Part shown: positions 16,949 through 25,924 of the stretch, piece after piece
How positions within the stretch are numbered: position 1 is the first letter of the stretch
Layout: each line of letters begins with the position of its first letter
Assembly (NCBI GenBank): GCA_000585055.1
Contig: JEMX01000028.1
Span: 153,657-217,656, forward strand
DNA: 64,000 bases
Source of the DNA: Candidatus Accumulibacter appositus
GTDB lineage: Bacteria > Pseudomonadota > Gammaproteobacteria > Burkholderiales > Rhodocyclaceae
Reading direction: 5' to 3'
Made by a program: the position numbers and the translations under genes
The notes under the pieces: generated by a model
Told to the model about the DNA's origin: nothing
The model's input: only the letters and a program-made list of their open reading frames with translations
Databases searched by the model: none

Positions 16949-18352
16949 ATGAAACGATCACTCGTCGCCGGCAGCGGGAGTGTCCCGGACAAGCGACCGC
17001 CGCTGGACGCTCTGAGCGCCTCTGGCAGTCCGGCAGAGGCCGGGTCGGCGTTCGGCGGCGTCGACGAGGCGGTGTGGATCGAGGTGATCCACAAGATGGA
17101 CGAGGTGTACAACGACCTCCTGCAATACGAGGTGGTGCTCGAGGAAAAGAACGCCGCACTCGAGGACTCGCAGCAGTTCATCGAGAGCGTTTTGGCGTCG
17201 ATGTCGGACATCCTGATCGTCTGCAATCGCCATGGTGCGATCGACGAGGTCAACGACTCGCTGCGCCGCTTTATCGGCCAGGATGAAGGCGAATTGCGCG
17301 GCCGGCCAGTGTGCGAGCTTTTTGCCGACGAGGCGTCGCGGCAGCGCGCCCGCGACTTCTTTTCGGCTGCTCGCCCGGCAACGGTTCAGGACTGCGAGCT
17401 ACGCATCATGGGGCGAGACGGTAGTCCGCTGCCGGTCTCGCTGAACTGCACGCCGCGCCTTTCGGGAACCGGCAAGCTGGTCGGCATGGTGCTCACCGGC
17501 CGCCCGGTCGGAGAACTTCGCCGCGCCTACCATGCCCTGCGGCAGGCACACGAGGACCTCAAACGCACGCAGCAGCAGCTTCTGCAAGCGGAGAAGATGG
17601 CATCACTCGGCCGCCTGGTCGCCGGCGTGGCGCACGAACTCAATAACCCGATCAGTTTCGTTCTCGGCAATGTACTGGCCATCCGCCGCTACACCGCGCG
17701 CCTGCAGACCTACCTGGAAGCGGTGCACGATGAGCCGGGCCAGCGAGCGCCCGAACTGGAGGCGCTGCGTCAGGAATTGCGCATCGATCGCATCATGCAG
17801 GACCTCAATCCACTGCTCGACGGAATGACCGAAGGTGCCGAGCGGACCCGCGACATCGTCGATGGCCTGAAGCGTTTCTCGGCCATCGATCGCAGTGCCG
17901 ACCAGGTTTTCAATCTGGCCGCCGTGGTCGGGCGGGCGGTGCGCTGGGTGGCGCGCTCGGGCTTGCGGGATTTTGCCGTCAAGGCCGATCTGCCGAGCGA
18001 GTTGCCGGTCATCGGGTCGTCCGGGCAGATGCAGCAGGTGCTGATGAACATTGTCCAGAATGCCTGCGACGCGACCGCCGGCTGCGAGGCGCCGAGCCTC
18101 GAAATCAGCGCCGAGCAGCATGACGGAATGATCGTCCTGTACTTCGCCGACAATGGCTCGGGAATTACCGAGGCCAACTTGGCGCGCCTTTTCGATCCCT
18201 TCTTCACCACCAAGCCGGTCGGGCAGGGGACCGGTCTCGGGCTGTCGATCAGCTACGGCATCGTCGAACGGCACGGTGGCCGCCTGGAAGCGGCAAACAG
18301 GCCGCAGGGTGGCGCCCTGTTTTCTCTCAGCCTGCCCCTGGCGCCGAGCTAG
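16949..18352 (+). CDS. hupT: hydrogenase-linked sensor histidine kinase, HupT/HoxJ-like
   Basis: 467 residues, no membrane segments. After a short N-terminal region comes [39 protein letters not shown], leading into a PAS domain (about 75-190). A coiled linker, a dimerisation/phosphoacceptor helix with His229 (GVAHELNNP), and an ATPase domain with QNACDA, DNGSGI and GTGLGL follow. This layout matches HupT/HoxJ, which in known systems is controlled by the H2-sensing hydrogenase HupUV/HoxBC and phosphorylates HupR/HoxA. Neither partner is in the window. It is divergent from hybO, and its stop overlaps that of fumC by four bases. Confidence 0.8.
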   Translation: MKRSLVAGSGSVPDKRPPLDALSASGSPAEAGSAFGGVDEAVWIEVIHKMDEVYNDLLQYEVVLEEKNAALEDSQQFIESVLASMSDILIVCNRHGAIDEVNDSLRRFIGQDEGELRGRPVCELFADEASRQRARDFFSAARPATVQDCELRIMGRDGSPLPVSLNCTPRLSGTGKLVGMVLTGRPVGELRRAYHALRQAHEDLKRTQQQLLQAEKMASLGRLVAGVAHELNNPISFVLGNVLAIRRYTARLQTYLEAVHDEPGQRAPELEALRQELRIDRIMQDLNPLLDGMTEGAERTRDIVDGLKRFSAIDRSADQVFNLAAVVGRAVRWVARSGLRDFAVKADLPSELPVIGSSGQMQQVLMNIVQNACDATAGCEAPSLEISAEQHDGMIVLYFADNGSGITEANLARLFDPFFTTKPVGQGTGLGLSISYGIVERHGGRLEAANRPQGGALFSLSLPLAPS

Positions 18353-19749
18353 AGTGGCTCGCCGCTGCCGGTCATCTCGCTCGCTCTTACCCAGCGGTCG
18401 AAATTCTCCTCACTGACGTATCCCAGGCTCAGCGCCGCTGCGCGTAGCGTACCGCCGTCGCGGTGGGCGCGCTTGGCGATCTCGGCGGCGCGGTCGTAAC
18501 CGATGTGCGGCGCGAGCGCGGTGACCAGCATCAGCGAGCGTTCGAGCAATTCGCCGATGTGTTCGCGCCGGGCCTCGATGCCGCAGGCGCAGTGCGCCTC
18601 GAAGCTGTTCATGCCGTCGGCCAGCAAGCGCACGCTTTGCAGAAAGTTGTGGGCGATCAGCGGCTTGAAGACGTTCAGCTCGAAGTTGCCGGACGCACCG
18701 CCGATGCCGATGGCGACGTCGTTGCCCATCACCTGGCAGCAGAGCATGGTCAGCGCCTCGCACTGCGTCGGGTTGACCTTGCCGGGCATGATCGAACTGC
18801 CCGGCTCGTTTTCCGGAATGCTGATCTCGCCGAGGCCGCAGCGCGGGCCCGACGCCAGCCAGCGGATATCGTTGGCAATTTTCATCAAGGCCACGGCAAG
18901 CGTCCGCAGCGCGCCATGCGCTGCGACAAGGCCATCGTGTGCTGCCAGCGCAGCGAACTTGTTACTTGCCTCGACAAAGGGCAGGCCGCTGTCGCGGGCG
19001 AGCTCCGCGCTCACGCGTGCGCCGAAATCCGGCGCGGTGTTAAGACCGGTGCCGACCGCGGTAGCGCCGATGGCCAGCGGGTACAGCGAGGGCAGGGCGT
19101 CTTCAATCACCGCTTCGGCGTGTTCGAGCTGGGCCACGTAGCCGGAGAATTCCTGGCCCAAGGTCAGCGGCGTAGCGTCCTGCAGGTGGGTGCGACCGAT
19201 CTTGACGATCGCCGAAAAGGCGGTGGACTTGGCCGCCAGCGTTGCGCGCAGCCGGGCCAGTGCCGGTAGCAGTGCGCGCGTGATGCCGAGAACCGCGGCC
19301 ACATGCATGGCCGTCGGGAAGACATCGTTCGAGGACTGCCCGCGGTTGACGTCGTCGTTGGCGTGCACGCAGCGCTTCTCGCCGCGTTCGCCGCCGAGCA
19401 GTTCCGAGGCGCGATTGGCCAGGACCTCGTTGATGTTCATGTTGCTCTGCGTACCCGAGCCGGTTTGCCAGACCGACAGCGGAAACTCTTGGCTATGACG
19501 GCCGAGCAGGACTTCCTCGGCGGCAGCCGTGATCGCTGCGGCCTTGTTTTCCGGCAAAAGCCCGAGCTCGCTATTTACGCGCGCACAGGCTGACTTGACC
19601 GCGGCGAGGGCGAGCACCAGTTCCTCGGGCAGGCGTTCGCTGGAGATGTCGAAGTGCTCGAGTGAGCGCTGCGTCTGTGCGCCCCAGAGCCGGTCCTTCA
19701 CTACCTCGATGCTGCCAAAGGAGTCCTGCTCCCAGCGCGTCGTGCTCAT
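18349..19749 (-). CDS. fumC: class II fumarate hydratase
   Basis: 466 residues, the standard length. The aspartase/fumarase signature [13 protein letters not shown] and the conserved [11 protein letters not shown] and [20 protein letters not shown] segments are intact. It converts fumarate to malate in the TCA cycle without an iron-sulfur cluster and is therefore oxygen-tolerant. It converges with hupT, sharing four bases of stop codon. The N-terminal [16 protein letters not shown] is typical, supporting 19749. Confidence 0.96.
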   Translation of the reverse strand: MSTTRWEQDSFGSIEVVKDRLWGAQTQRSLEHFDISSERLPEELVLALAAVKSACARVNSELGLLPENKAAAITAAAEEVLLGRHSQEFPLSVWQTGSGTQSNMNINEVLANRASELLGGERGEKRCVHANDDVNRGQSSNDVFPTAMHVAAVLGITRALLPALARLRATLAAKSTAFSAIVKIGRTHLQDATPLTLGQEFSGYVAQLEHAEAVIEDALPSLYPLAIGATAVGTGLNTAPDFGARVSAELARDSGLPFVEASNKFAALAAHDGLVAAHGALRTLAVALMKIANDIRWLASGPRCGLGEISIPENEPGSSIMPGKVNPTQCEALTMLCCQVMGNDVAIGIGGASGNFELNVFKPLIAHNFLQSVRLLADGMNSFEAHCACGIEARREHIGELLERSLMLVTALAPHIGYDRAAEIAKRAHRDGGTLRAAALSLGYVSEENFDRWVRASEMTGSGEPL

Positions 19750-19966
19750 CGCCCGGGTCGCCGTTGGCGGTGAGCGGCTTGCGGGAATCGGGGCATCGCT
19801 TTACTCCTGACTGATGGAAGCTCGAATCATAGCTTTCATGCGTAGTCACGGCCAGCAACGGGCGTCGAGGAGCGCTTGCGACGGCTTCTTGTACAAAATA
19901 AATGTTTAGGTGGCACTTACTCAAAAAAGGCGTGCATGTTGCCTGGGTGCGTGCTATCGTTGCGCC

Positions 19967-22624
19967 ATGGTTAATCGACTGGCACGTTACGAATTCAGCG
20001 AACGACTCGCCGACCTGCTCGGCGAGTCGCGGCGCGACCTGCGCTTTCGGGTCACCCTGATGGTCACCGGTGGGCTGGTTGCTCCTGGCCCACGCGGTCG
20101 CGGCTCGCCACCAGCGACGCCGCAGTACGCCGCGCAGCTGTTGATTGGCGCGATGGCCGCACCGCAGCAGGCGCAGACCGTCGAAGCCATCCGCTGCTAC
20201 GAAGATTTGCGACCCGCGGCGGTAGCGCCCGGGGGAAATACGCCGCGCGTCCTCTTTGGTCCGGCCGTCGCGACCGCCGATGGCAAAGATCAGCCGGCGG
20301 CGACGATTTGCCTGGATGGCATGCCTTTCGGCGAAGCACTCGCCCAGCTTCTGGAACTGGCCTGCGCCGAGGAAACGCGAGCGATCGTCGCCGGCGAACT
20401 CTTCGGCGTCTGGGTCAACCGCGGTTGTCCGGTTGCCTCACTGCAATTCAGCGCCTGGTGGCAGGGCCGCCGCGCCGTTTTCAGTCACACCTATGGCCTG
20501 GCACCGGGTGCTGCTCCGCCGGCCTGGCTTGATCCTCAACGTGGTGGATTGGTCGATCCCGGTCTGTTCCACACCGTTTTCCTGCCGGTCCGCAAATTGA
20601 TCGAGATCGGTTCGCTTACCACCTTGTCCGATGACAGGAGTAGTCCAATGCTGAATAAACTGGGCCACAAGATGGCCGCCATTGCGAATATGGCAAAACT
20701 CGCCGCCAAGACGCCGCACGGAAGTCGCTGGGAAAAGCTTCTCGCGACGCTGGCCTCGGTAAAGGCCTGGTCCGACCAGGTCGATTCGCAGGAAAGCCGC
20801 CTGCATGAAGTCAGCGGCTTCGGCAGCAACCCCGGCGAATTGAAGATGTGCACCTATCTCCCCGAGGGGCTGCCGGCGAATGCACCGCTGGTCGTCGTCC
20901 TGCATGGCTGTACGCAGAGCGCCGCCTCCTACAACAAGGGCAGCGGCTGGTCGACGGTTGCCGATCGACATGGTTTCGCGCTGCTTTTCCCGCAGCAGCA
21001 ATGGAACAACAACCCGCTGCGCTGCTTCAACTGGTTTCGCCCCGAAGACAACGAACGCGACCGTGGCGAGCCGCAGTCGATCGTGCAGATGGTCGACCAG
21101 ATGGTCGCCGAGCACGGCCTCGATCGTCGCCGCGTCTATGTCACCGGTACCTCGTCCGGGGGCGCGATGACGACGGTGATGCTGGCCAGCTATCCGGAGG
21201 TCTTTGCCGGTGGCGCGGTCATTGCCGGGGTCCCCTACCGGACGGCGAAGGGCTTGCAGGAGGGGCTGGAAAGCATCTTTCAGGGGCGTTCGCGCTCGGC
21301 CGAGGAATGGGGCGCGCTGGTGCGCGCGGCGTCGACACATCAAGGACCCTGGCCGACCCTGTCGGTCTGGCACGGCGACGCCGATACGGCGGTGAAGCCG
21401 ATCAATGCCGAAGAGCTGATCAAGCAGTGGGCCGACGTGCACGGCCTGGACGCCAAGCCGAGCATCGAGATGCGCGTCGACGGTTATCCGCGGCGAGTGT
21501 GGCTGGGGGCCAACGGCGAGGAATTGATCGAGTCCTACACGATTACCGGCATGTCGCACGGCGCAGCTCTAGACCCAGGCCCGGAGCCGCATCAGTGCGG
21601 CACCGCGGCGCCATTCTTCAACGCCGTAGGCATCTCGTCTACGCACCGCATTGCCGATTTCTGGGGCTTGCTTGGTGAACGTTCGGCAAGTACGGGAGCG
21701 CCCGAGCAGGCGCCGGGGGCACGCAGGGCGGGCTCCGGTGCCGCCGCTGAGGCTGCCTTCGACGCTGCGGCGGCGCCTACAGGCGACGAGCCTGCGGTCG
21801 AGCCAATGGCGGCGGGCGCAGCGGCAGCTGAGCCTGCTCGCGAGAGCGCGACCCGTGGCCGGCCAGTCGATGTCGGTGAGCCACCGACTCGAGAGGAAGC
21901 AGCCGCCGACGCCCGCAAGGCGCGCGGCGGGACCTCTGACGAGGCGTCGGGAACTGGGCATCGCGCCATGGGTCTCGACGTGCATGGCATCATTTCTGCA
22001 TCGCTGCAGGCCGCCGGGCTGCTCAAGCCCGGTAACCGGCCGCGCAGTTCGGCGCCCCTGGGCATCGACGTTCCGGGCATCATTTCGACGGCGTTGGAAG
22101 CGGCGGGGGTGCTCAAAGGTGGGGCGCAGCGCTCCGGCCCGTTCAGCCCGGAAACCTTGCGCAGTGCTGGCTGGGAAGGCGCCGGTTGGGATCTGCTGCA
22201 CGACGATCCGCGTGCCTTTCGCGGCGGCTCGATGCTCTACGGGCACGCGTCGTCGGGCGATTCAGGGGCCGTCGGTGCGCGTGCGCAAGCCATCTCTCGG
22301 CGTCTTAGGCTGGGCCCGCGGCCGGAACTAAGCTATGTGCGGCGACTGGATCTGAACGCGGCGGTCAATGACTACACCAGCGCCAGCTTCCGGGTCCTGG
22401 TCGATGGCATCGTCGTCGATGAAGTCACGGCGATCGGCATGGTGCACCAGGAGAACGAATGGCTGCGTCAGTCAGCGGTCGATCTGGCGCGCTTTGCCAA
22501 CCGCGAAGTGACGCTGACTCTCGAAGTGGCGGCTTACTCCAACATCTACAGCACGGTGTACGCCAAGGCCTGGGTGGATCAGGTGACGATCAGCAACGCG
22601 GTCGATGTGGCGGCGCATTGCTGA
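19967..22624 (+). CDS. multi-domain PHB depolymerase-like esterase with novel N- and C-terminal regions
   Basis: 885 residues if started at the ATG at 19967. Residues 1-225 are a region I do not recognise. Residues about 230-570 are an esterase/PHB-depolymerase family domain: oxyanion VVLHGCTQSA, lipase box GTSSGG with Ser396, Asp in WHGDADTAV, and His in GMSHGAAL. Then comes an Ala/Glu-rich low-complexity linker (about 575-665), two near-identical short repeats, and a C-terminal region (about 785-880) with alternating hydrophobics that looks like a beta-sandwich binding module. No signal peptide is visible. The family cleaves short-chain polyesters or acts as carboxylesterase. A strong internal start at 20648 may give a shorter product lacking the N-terminal region. 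Confidence 0.78.
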   Translation: MVNRLARYEFSERLADLLGESRRDLRFRVTLMVTGGLVAPGPRGRGSPPATPQYAAQLLIGAMAAPQQAQTVEAIRCYEDLRPAAVAPGGNTPRVLFGPAVATADGKDQPAATICLDGMPFGEALAQLLELACAEETRAIVAGELFGVWVNRGCPVASLQFSAWWQGRRAVFSHTYGLAPGAAPPAWLDPQRGGLVDPGLFHTVFLPVRKLIEIGSLTTLSDDRSSPMLNKLGHKMAAIANMAKLAAKTPHGSRWEKLLATLASVKAWSDQVDSQESRLHEVSGFGSNPGELKMCTYLPEGLPANAPLVVVLHGCTQSAASYNKGSGWSTVADRHGFALLFPQQQWNNNPLRCFNWFRPEDNERDRGEPQSIVQMVDQMVAEHGLDRRRVYVTGTSSGGAMTTVMLASYPEVFAGGAVIAGVPYRTAKGLQEGLESIFQGRSRSAEEWGALVRAASTHQGPWPTLSVWHGDADTAVKPINAEELIKQWADVHGLDAKPSIEMRVDGYPRRVWLGANGEELIESYTITGMSHGAALDPGPEPHQCGTAAPFFNAVGISSTHRIADFWGLLGERSASTGAPEQAPGARRAGSGAAAEAAFDAAAAPTGDEPAVEPMAAGAAAAEPARESATRGRPVDVGEPPTREEAAADARKARGGTSDEASGTGHRAMGLDVHGIISASLQAAGLLKPGNRPRSSAPLGIDVPGIISTALEAAGVLKGGAQRSGPFSPETLRSAGWEGAGWDLLHDDPRAFRGGSMLYGHASSGDSGAVGARAQAISRRLRLGPRPELSYVRRLDLNAAVNDYTSASFRVLVDGIVVDEVTAIGMVHQENEWLRQSAVDLARFANREVTLTLEVAAYSNIYSTVYAKAWVDQVTISNAVDVAAHC
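20636..20650 (+). promoter_or_regulatory. internal Shine-Dalgarno and start inside the depolymerase gene
   Basis: AGGAG at 20636-20640 is followed after seven bases by an in-frame ATG (20648). The product would begin MLNKLGHKMAAIANMAKLA, which is where depolymerases of this family usually begin. The 19967 start has no comparable site. Confidence 0.5.
21971..22117 (+). repeat. two 19-residue protein repeats in the depolymerase tail
   Basis: Copy one (21971-22027) encodes GLDVHGIISASLQAAGLLK; copy two (22061-22117) encodes a version differing at six positions (GIDVPGIIS...AGVLK). A Pro/Arg/Ser linker of 11 residues separates them. Each would form a short amphipathic helix. Confidence 0.7.
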
Positions 22625-22699
22625 CCCTTTCGCAAGCTGCCGCGACACCCCCCGGACGGCGCCAGGCGCTGCTCCGGGAAGTGCCGCGAAATGACAGGC

Positions 22700-23476
22700 T
22701 CAGCGGTTGGTGAAAGCCGCCTTGCGTTTTTCGACGAAGGCGGTCATACCTTCTTTCTGGTCGTCGAGGGCGAAAGCCGAGTGAAAGGCGCGCCGTTCGA
22801 AGAGCAGTCCCTCGTTGAGCGAGCTTTCGTAGGAGCGATTGATGCATTCCTTGATCATCATCACCACCGGCAGCGAGAAACCGGCGATGCGGGTGGCGGT
22901 CGACATCGCCTCGTCGAGCAGCTTGTCGGCCGGCACGACGCGCGAAACCAGGCCTGCGCGCTCGGCTTCCTCGGCATCGATATTGCGCGAAGCGAGGCAC
23001 ATTTCCATCGCCTTGGCCTTGGAAATGGCGCGCGGCAGACGCTGCGTGCCACCGGCACCGGGGAGGATGCCCAGGCGCACTTCCGGCTGGCCAAACTGAG
23101 CGGTGTCGGCGGCCAGGATGATGTCGCACATCATCGCCAACTCGCAGCCGCCGCCGAGGGCGTAGCCGGCAACCGCCGCAATCACCGGTTTGCGGCAATT
23201 CTTGACGCCTTCCCAGTTGCGGCTGATGAAATCGCCCTTGTAGGCTTCCATGTAGGTCAGTGACTGCATCACGGTGATGTCGGCGCCGGCCGCGAAGGCC
23301 TTGTCCGAGCCGGTGATGACGATCGCACCGATATTCTCGTCGGCCTCGTAGGCGGCCAGCGCGTCGCCCAGCTCGTCCATCAGATCATCGTTGAGGGCGT
23401 TCAACTGCTTCGGGCGATTGAGGGTGATCAGGCCGACTTTTCCACGGACTTCGGCGATGATGTTGACGTAACTCAT
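22700..23476 (-). CDS. enoyl-CoA hydratase/isomerase family protein (short-chain crotonase)
   Basis: 258 residues. Both catalytic glutamates of crotonase are present, Glu112 ([11 protein letters not shown]) and Glu132 ([16 protein letters not shown]), as is the oxyanion loop AAGADI. The family hydrates trans-2-enoyl-CoA to (S)-3-hydroxyacyl-CoA. I start at [10 protein letters not shown] (23476) because GGAG lies about nine bases upstream; the frame is open to 23521. It sits among PHA genes, so crotonyl-CoA/(S)-3-hydroxybutyryl-CoA exchange is a likely job. No thiolase or dehydrogenase is adjacent. Confidence 0.92.
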   Translation of the reverse strand: MSYVNIIAEVRGKVGLITLNRPKQLNALNDDLMDELGDALAAYEADENIGAIVITGSDKAFAAGADITVMQSLTYMEAYKGDFISRNWEGVKNCRKPVIAAVAGYALGGGCELAMMCDIILAADTAQFGQPEVRLGILPGAGGTQRLPRAISKAKAMEMCLASRNIDAEEAERAGLVSRVVPADKLLDEAMSTATRIAGFSLPVVMMIKECINRSYESSLNEGLLFERRAFHSAFALDDQKEGMTAFVEKRKAAFTNR

Positions 23477-23773
23477 AAAGGAAATCTCCAGATTCAAATT
23501 GGGTGATATTCGAGGATCCACGAGCAGGTGGACACTCCTGTTGCTGCGCTCGGCTGGTGCTTAGCGTTTGTGGCGACCGCTATCATGAACGATTTGCGCC
23601 GCCTTTGCCTGCTCTGGCGTCACTCTTTCGCGGGGCGCGCAGCCTGCGCCTGGCCAGAAGCAATGCGGCCGACCTGGACGATTCTCGTCGGGCCGGCCGC
23701 GTGATTTACAGGGGGTCAGAAGGCAACAGTCAGTTGCATTCTGCCGTTATTCCCTCGGAGACTCGTCCCCTGT

Positions 23774-25243
23774 TCAGGCCGAGATGTCCATCTGGAACTT
23801 CACCGGGCCGCGGGCAGCCTTGCCGTTGGCATCGGTGAACTCGCCGGTAACCGGCGCTTTCTTGCCGTGCGGGCTGGTCAGGATGGCGACGTGACCGCCG
23901 TAGAAAGCGACTGATTCGAGACCTTCCCACCCTTCGAGGTGCTTGTTGGCGGCGGTGGCACAAGCCGGCGTGACCAGATCGTCCTTGATCGCGTAGTTCT
24001 GATACCACGGCACTTTCATGTCGATCAGACCCTTGATGTTCAGCGGCTGGTCAAAGAGCTTGACCGGCAGCGTGCCATCGTCGGAAATAGCGTCCTGGAA
24101 AGTGTGCGAACTCATGTTGGCGATGGCCAGTGGCAGGTGCACACGTTCCTTGAGCAGCCAGCGGAACAGGGCGGCAGGCGTCTTGCCCGGGTTCATGCCG
24201 GTGGCGCGCTGCAGCGAGGCCTGATCGAGCACCTTGACCAGCGGCGTTTCGCGGTCGATGGCCACAAAGCGCATGCCGAGGCTGAGCAGGTAGCCGTTGG
24301 CAACCTTGTTGCCGCTCGGCAGGGTGGTGGTGACGAAGTCGTGGTGCATCTGCGGCATGCCGCTGATGGCATCGCTGTAGGTGCCGTCAACCGGCGTCAC
24401 GTTGGTGATCAGAGCGTCGCAGACATCGGTCAGCTTGCCCGAGAGGATGTTCATCATGCTGATGTAGCCACCCTGACAGGTGCCGTTCAAGGTCACCTTC
24501 TTGCCGTCGTTGAGTTCCATGACCTTGGCACAGAGCTGGCGCGTCTGCTCGCAGTCGTCCTCCGGGGTCATCGTCTGCACTTTCTCGGTGGTCATGATGT
24601 CCTTGACGACGCGGACGTAGGTCGGAATGCCCTCGTTGGCGAAGGAGTGGCTGTAGCTCTTGTTCTCGAACGGCAGGAAGGCCAGGATGTGCACGCCGAG
24701 CATGTACGGCGGGACGAGAACGACCGGCTTCAGATCCTTGCGGACCTTGACGCCTTCCTTGATTGGCAGCACCTGGTAAAGCTCGAAGCCGTCCGTTTCC
24801 GCCACCAGCTTGTAGTCCTTGGTGTTGAAATGAAAACCGAACTCGTCACCGATGGCTTCGATCTGTTCGTTGAAGTTGGAGACCGCTTCCATGATTTCGG
24901 CTTCGCGGCGCATATAGCCGCCGAGCTTCTCGCCATCCGACTTGAGGATGGTGTTCAAGTAGGCGCGCGTGCCTTCCTCGATCTGGTCGAAGGCGTAGTC
25001 GGCCATCTTGTCCTGCATGCCGGCGGCTCCCTTGCGGGCCAGGCCGGCGCTATGTTCCATGATCTCGAAGGTTTCCAGCATGCTCATCGGGTTGTCGCGA
25101 GCAGCGGTCATGGCAATGTGGGCGGCAATGAACATGTTGTCATTGAACTCGCTGACCTCACGGTTCGAAGCGCGCATCATGGCCAGCATGTATCTCCACC
25201 AACTCGTGGTGAAATCCGGCATTTCCCGTAGCAGTGAATACAT
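23774..25243 (-). CDS. PhaC-like alpha/beta hydrolase with cysteine nucleophile
   Basis: 489 residues. The elbow LNGTCQGGYIS places Cys256 where PHA synthases have theirs. An Asp in IKDDLVTP and a His in FYGGHVAILT complete a plausible triad, and LVPPYMLGVHILAFLP corresponds to the synthase core. Unlike class I synthases the N-terminal region (1-150) is acidic and helical, with no similarity I recognise to the usual PhaC_N segment. It may be a third polymerase, a transacylase or a depolymerase-like enzyme. It stands alone between the crotonase and the acyl-CoA ligase; about 300 bases separate it from the crotonase gene. Confidence 0.68.
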   Translation of the reverse strand: MYSLLREMPDFTTSWWRYMLAMMRASNREVSEFNDNMFIAAHIAMTAARDNPMSMLETFEIMEHSAGLARKGAAGMQDKMADYAFDQIEEGTRAYLNTILKSDGEKLGGYMRREAEIMEAVSNFNEQIEAIGDEFGFHFNTKDYKLVAETDGFELYQVLPIKEGVKVRKDLKPVVLVPPYMLGVHILAFLPFENKSYSHSFANEGIPTYVRVVKDIMTTEKVQTMTPEDDCEQTRQLCAKVMELNDGKKVTLNGTCQGGYISMMNILSGKLTDVCDALITNVTPVDGTYSDAISGMPQMHHDFVTTTLPSGNKVANGYLLSLGMRFVAIDRETPLVKVLDQASLQRATGMNPGKTPAALFRWLLKERVHLPLAIANMSSHTFQDAISDDGTLPVKLFDQPLNIKGLIDMKVPWYQNYAIKDDLVTPACATAANKHLEGWEGLESVAFYGGHVAILTSPHGKKAPVTGEFTDANGKAARGPVKFQMDISA

Positions 25244-25924
25244 TTTTTACCTCCAGCAAACAAAAGTGAATCAAAACGGGCCAGCCCCTGCGGGGCGACC
25301 CACGAGTACCTTGCCTGCGCCGCAAGTCCCGAGAGTGACGGACTGGCCGCGAAAAACGATTCTGGTGATCCTTGTTGCCCAGCTGCCAACGCCGTGGCCT
25401 GGCTCGCCAGCGTTGCTCCCAGCCGCGGTGGAATGGGGCGAAAAGACCACAAAAAAGAACGTCATTCCGCACCGCACAATTCATTCTACTCCTCTGCGCC
25501 GGATTTGTTCACCCCTCCGGAACTAATGGCGACTATTATTCGATGGCTGGCAAGAAAGGCCAAAAAACTGGCATTAACAGCCCTGGTGCCACTACTGATG
25601 GGGGTTTGTAGTGGGGCGAATGGCCATCGAAAGCGGCTCGATCAGGCTTCCCCCGTTGCCAGCGATGGCGTTGTATAGTACTGGTATGTTGCGCTGCGAT
25701 GCCAAGCTTTGCTGCCTGGCTTGCAGTCAAGCGACTTGCCGGCGCCGCCAGGCCCGCTGTGCAGCAGCGCTTCAATGCAGCAGTGCTTACTCGGCGACAG
25801 CACGCCAGGCTTGGTCGGCGCGTGCTGCGAGTGGCGCCCGCTGCCGACACCGTTGGAATCCGGTTCAAGGGGTGGCGCATGCGCGCCTGGCCAGGCGCCC
25901 CCGGTCTCGTCAAGAGGAGGAGAA
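25244..25924. other. 681-base intergenic region, divergent promoters expected
   Basis: It separates the PhaC-like gene (minus) from the acyl-CoA ligase (plus). Frames run through it on both strands but none has a convincing start or composition. A TATAGT at 25674-25679 could be a -10 for the ligase without a clear -35. No phasin gene is here. Confidence 0.5.

Noticed and set aside
20438..21559. 373-codon minus-strand frame inside the depolymerase gene
   Set aside because: Antisense shadow of a GC-rich gene; His/Arg-rich with no family.
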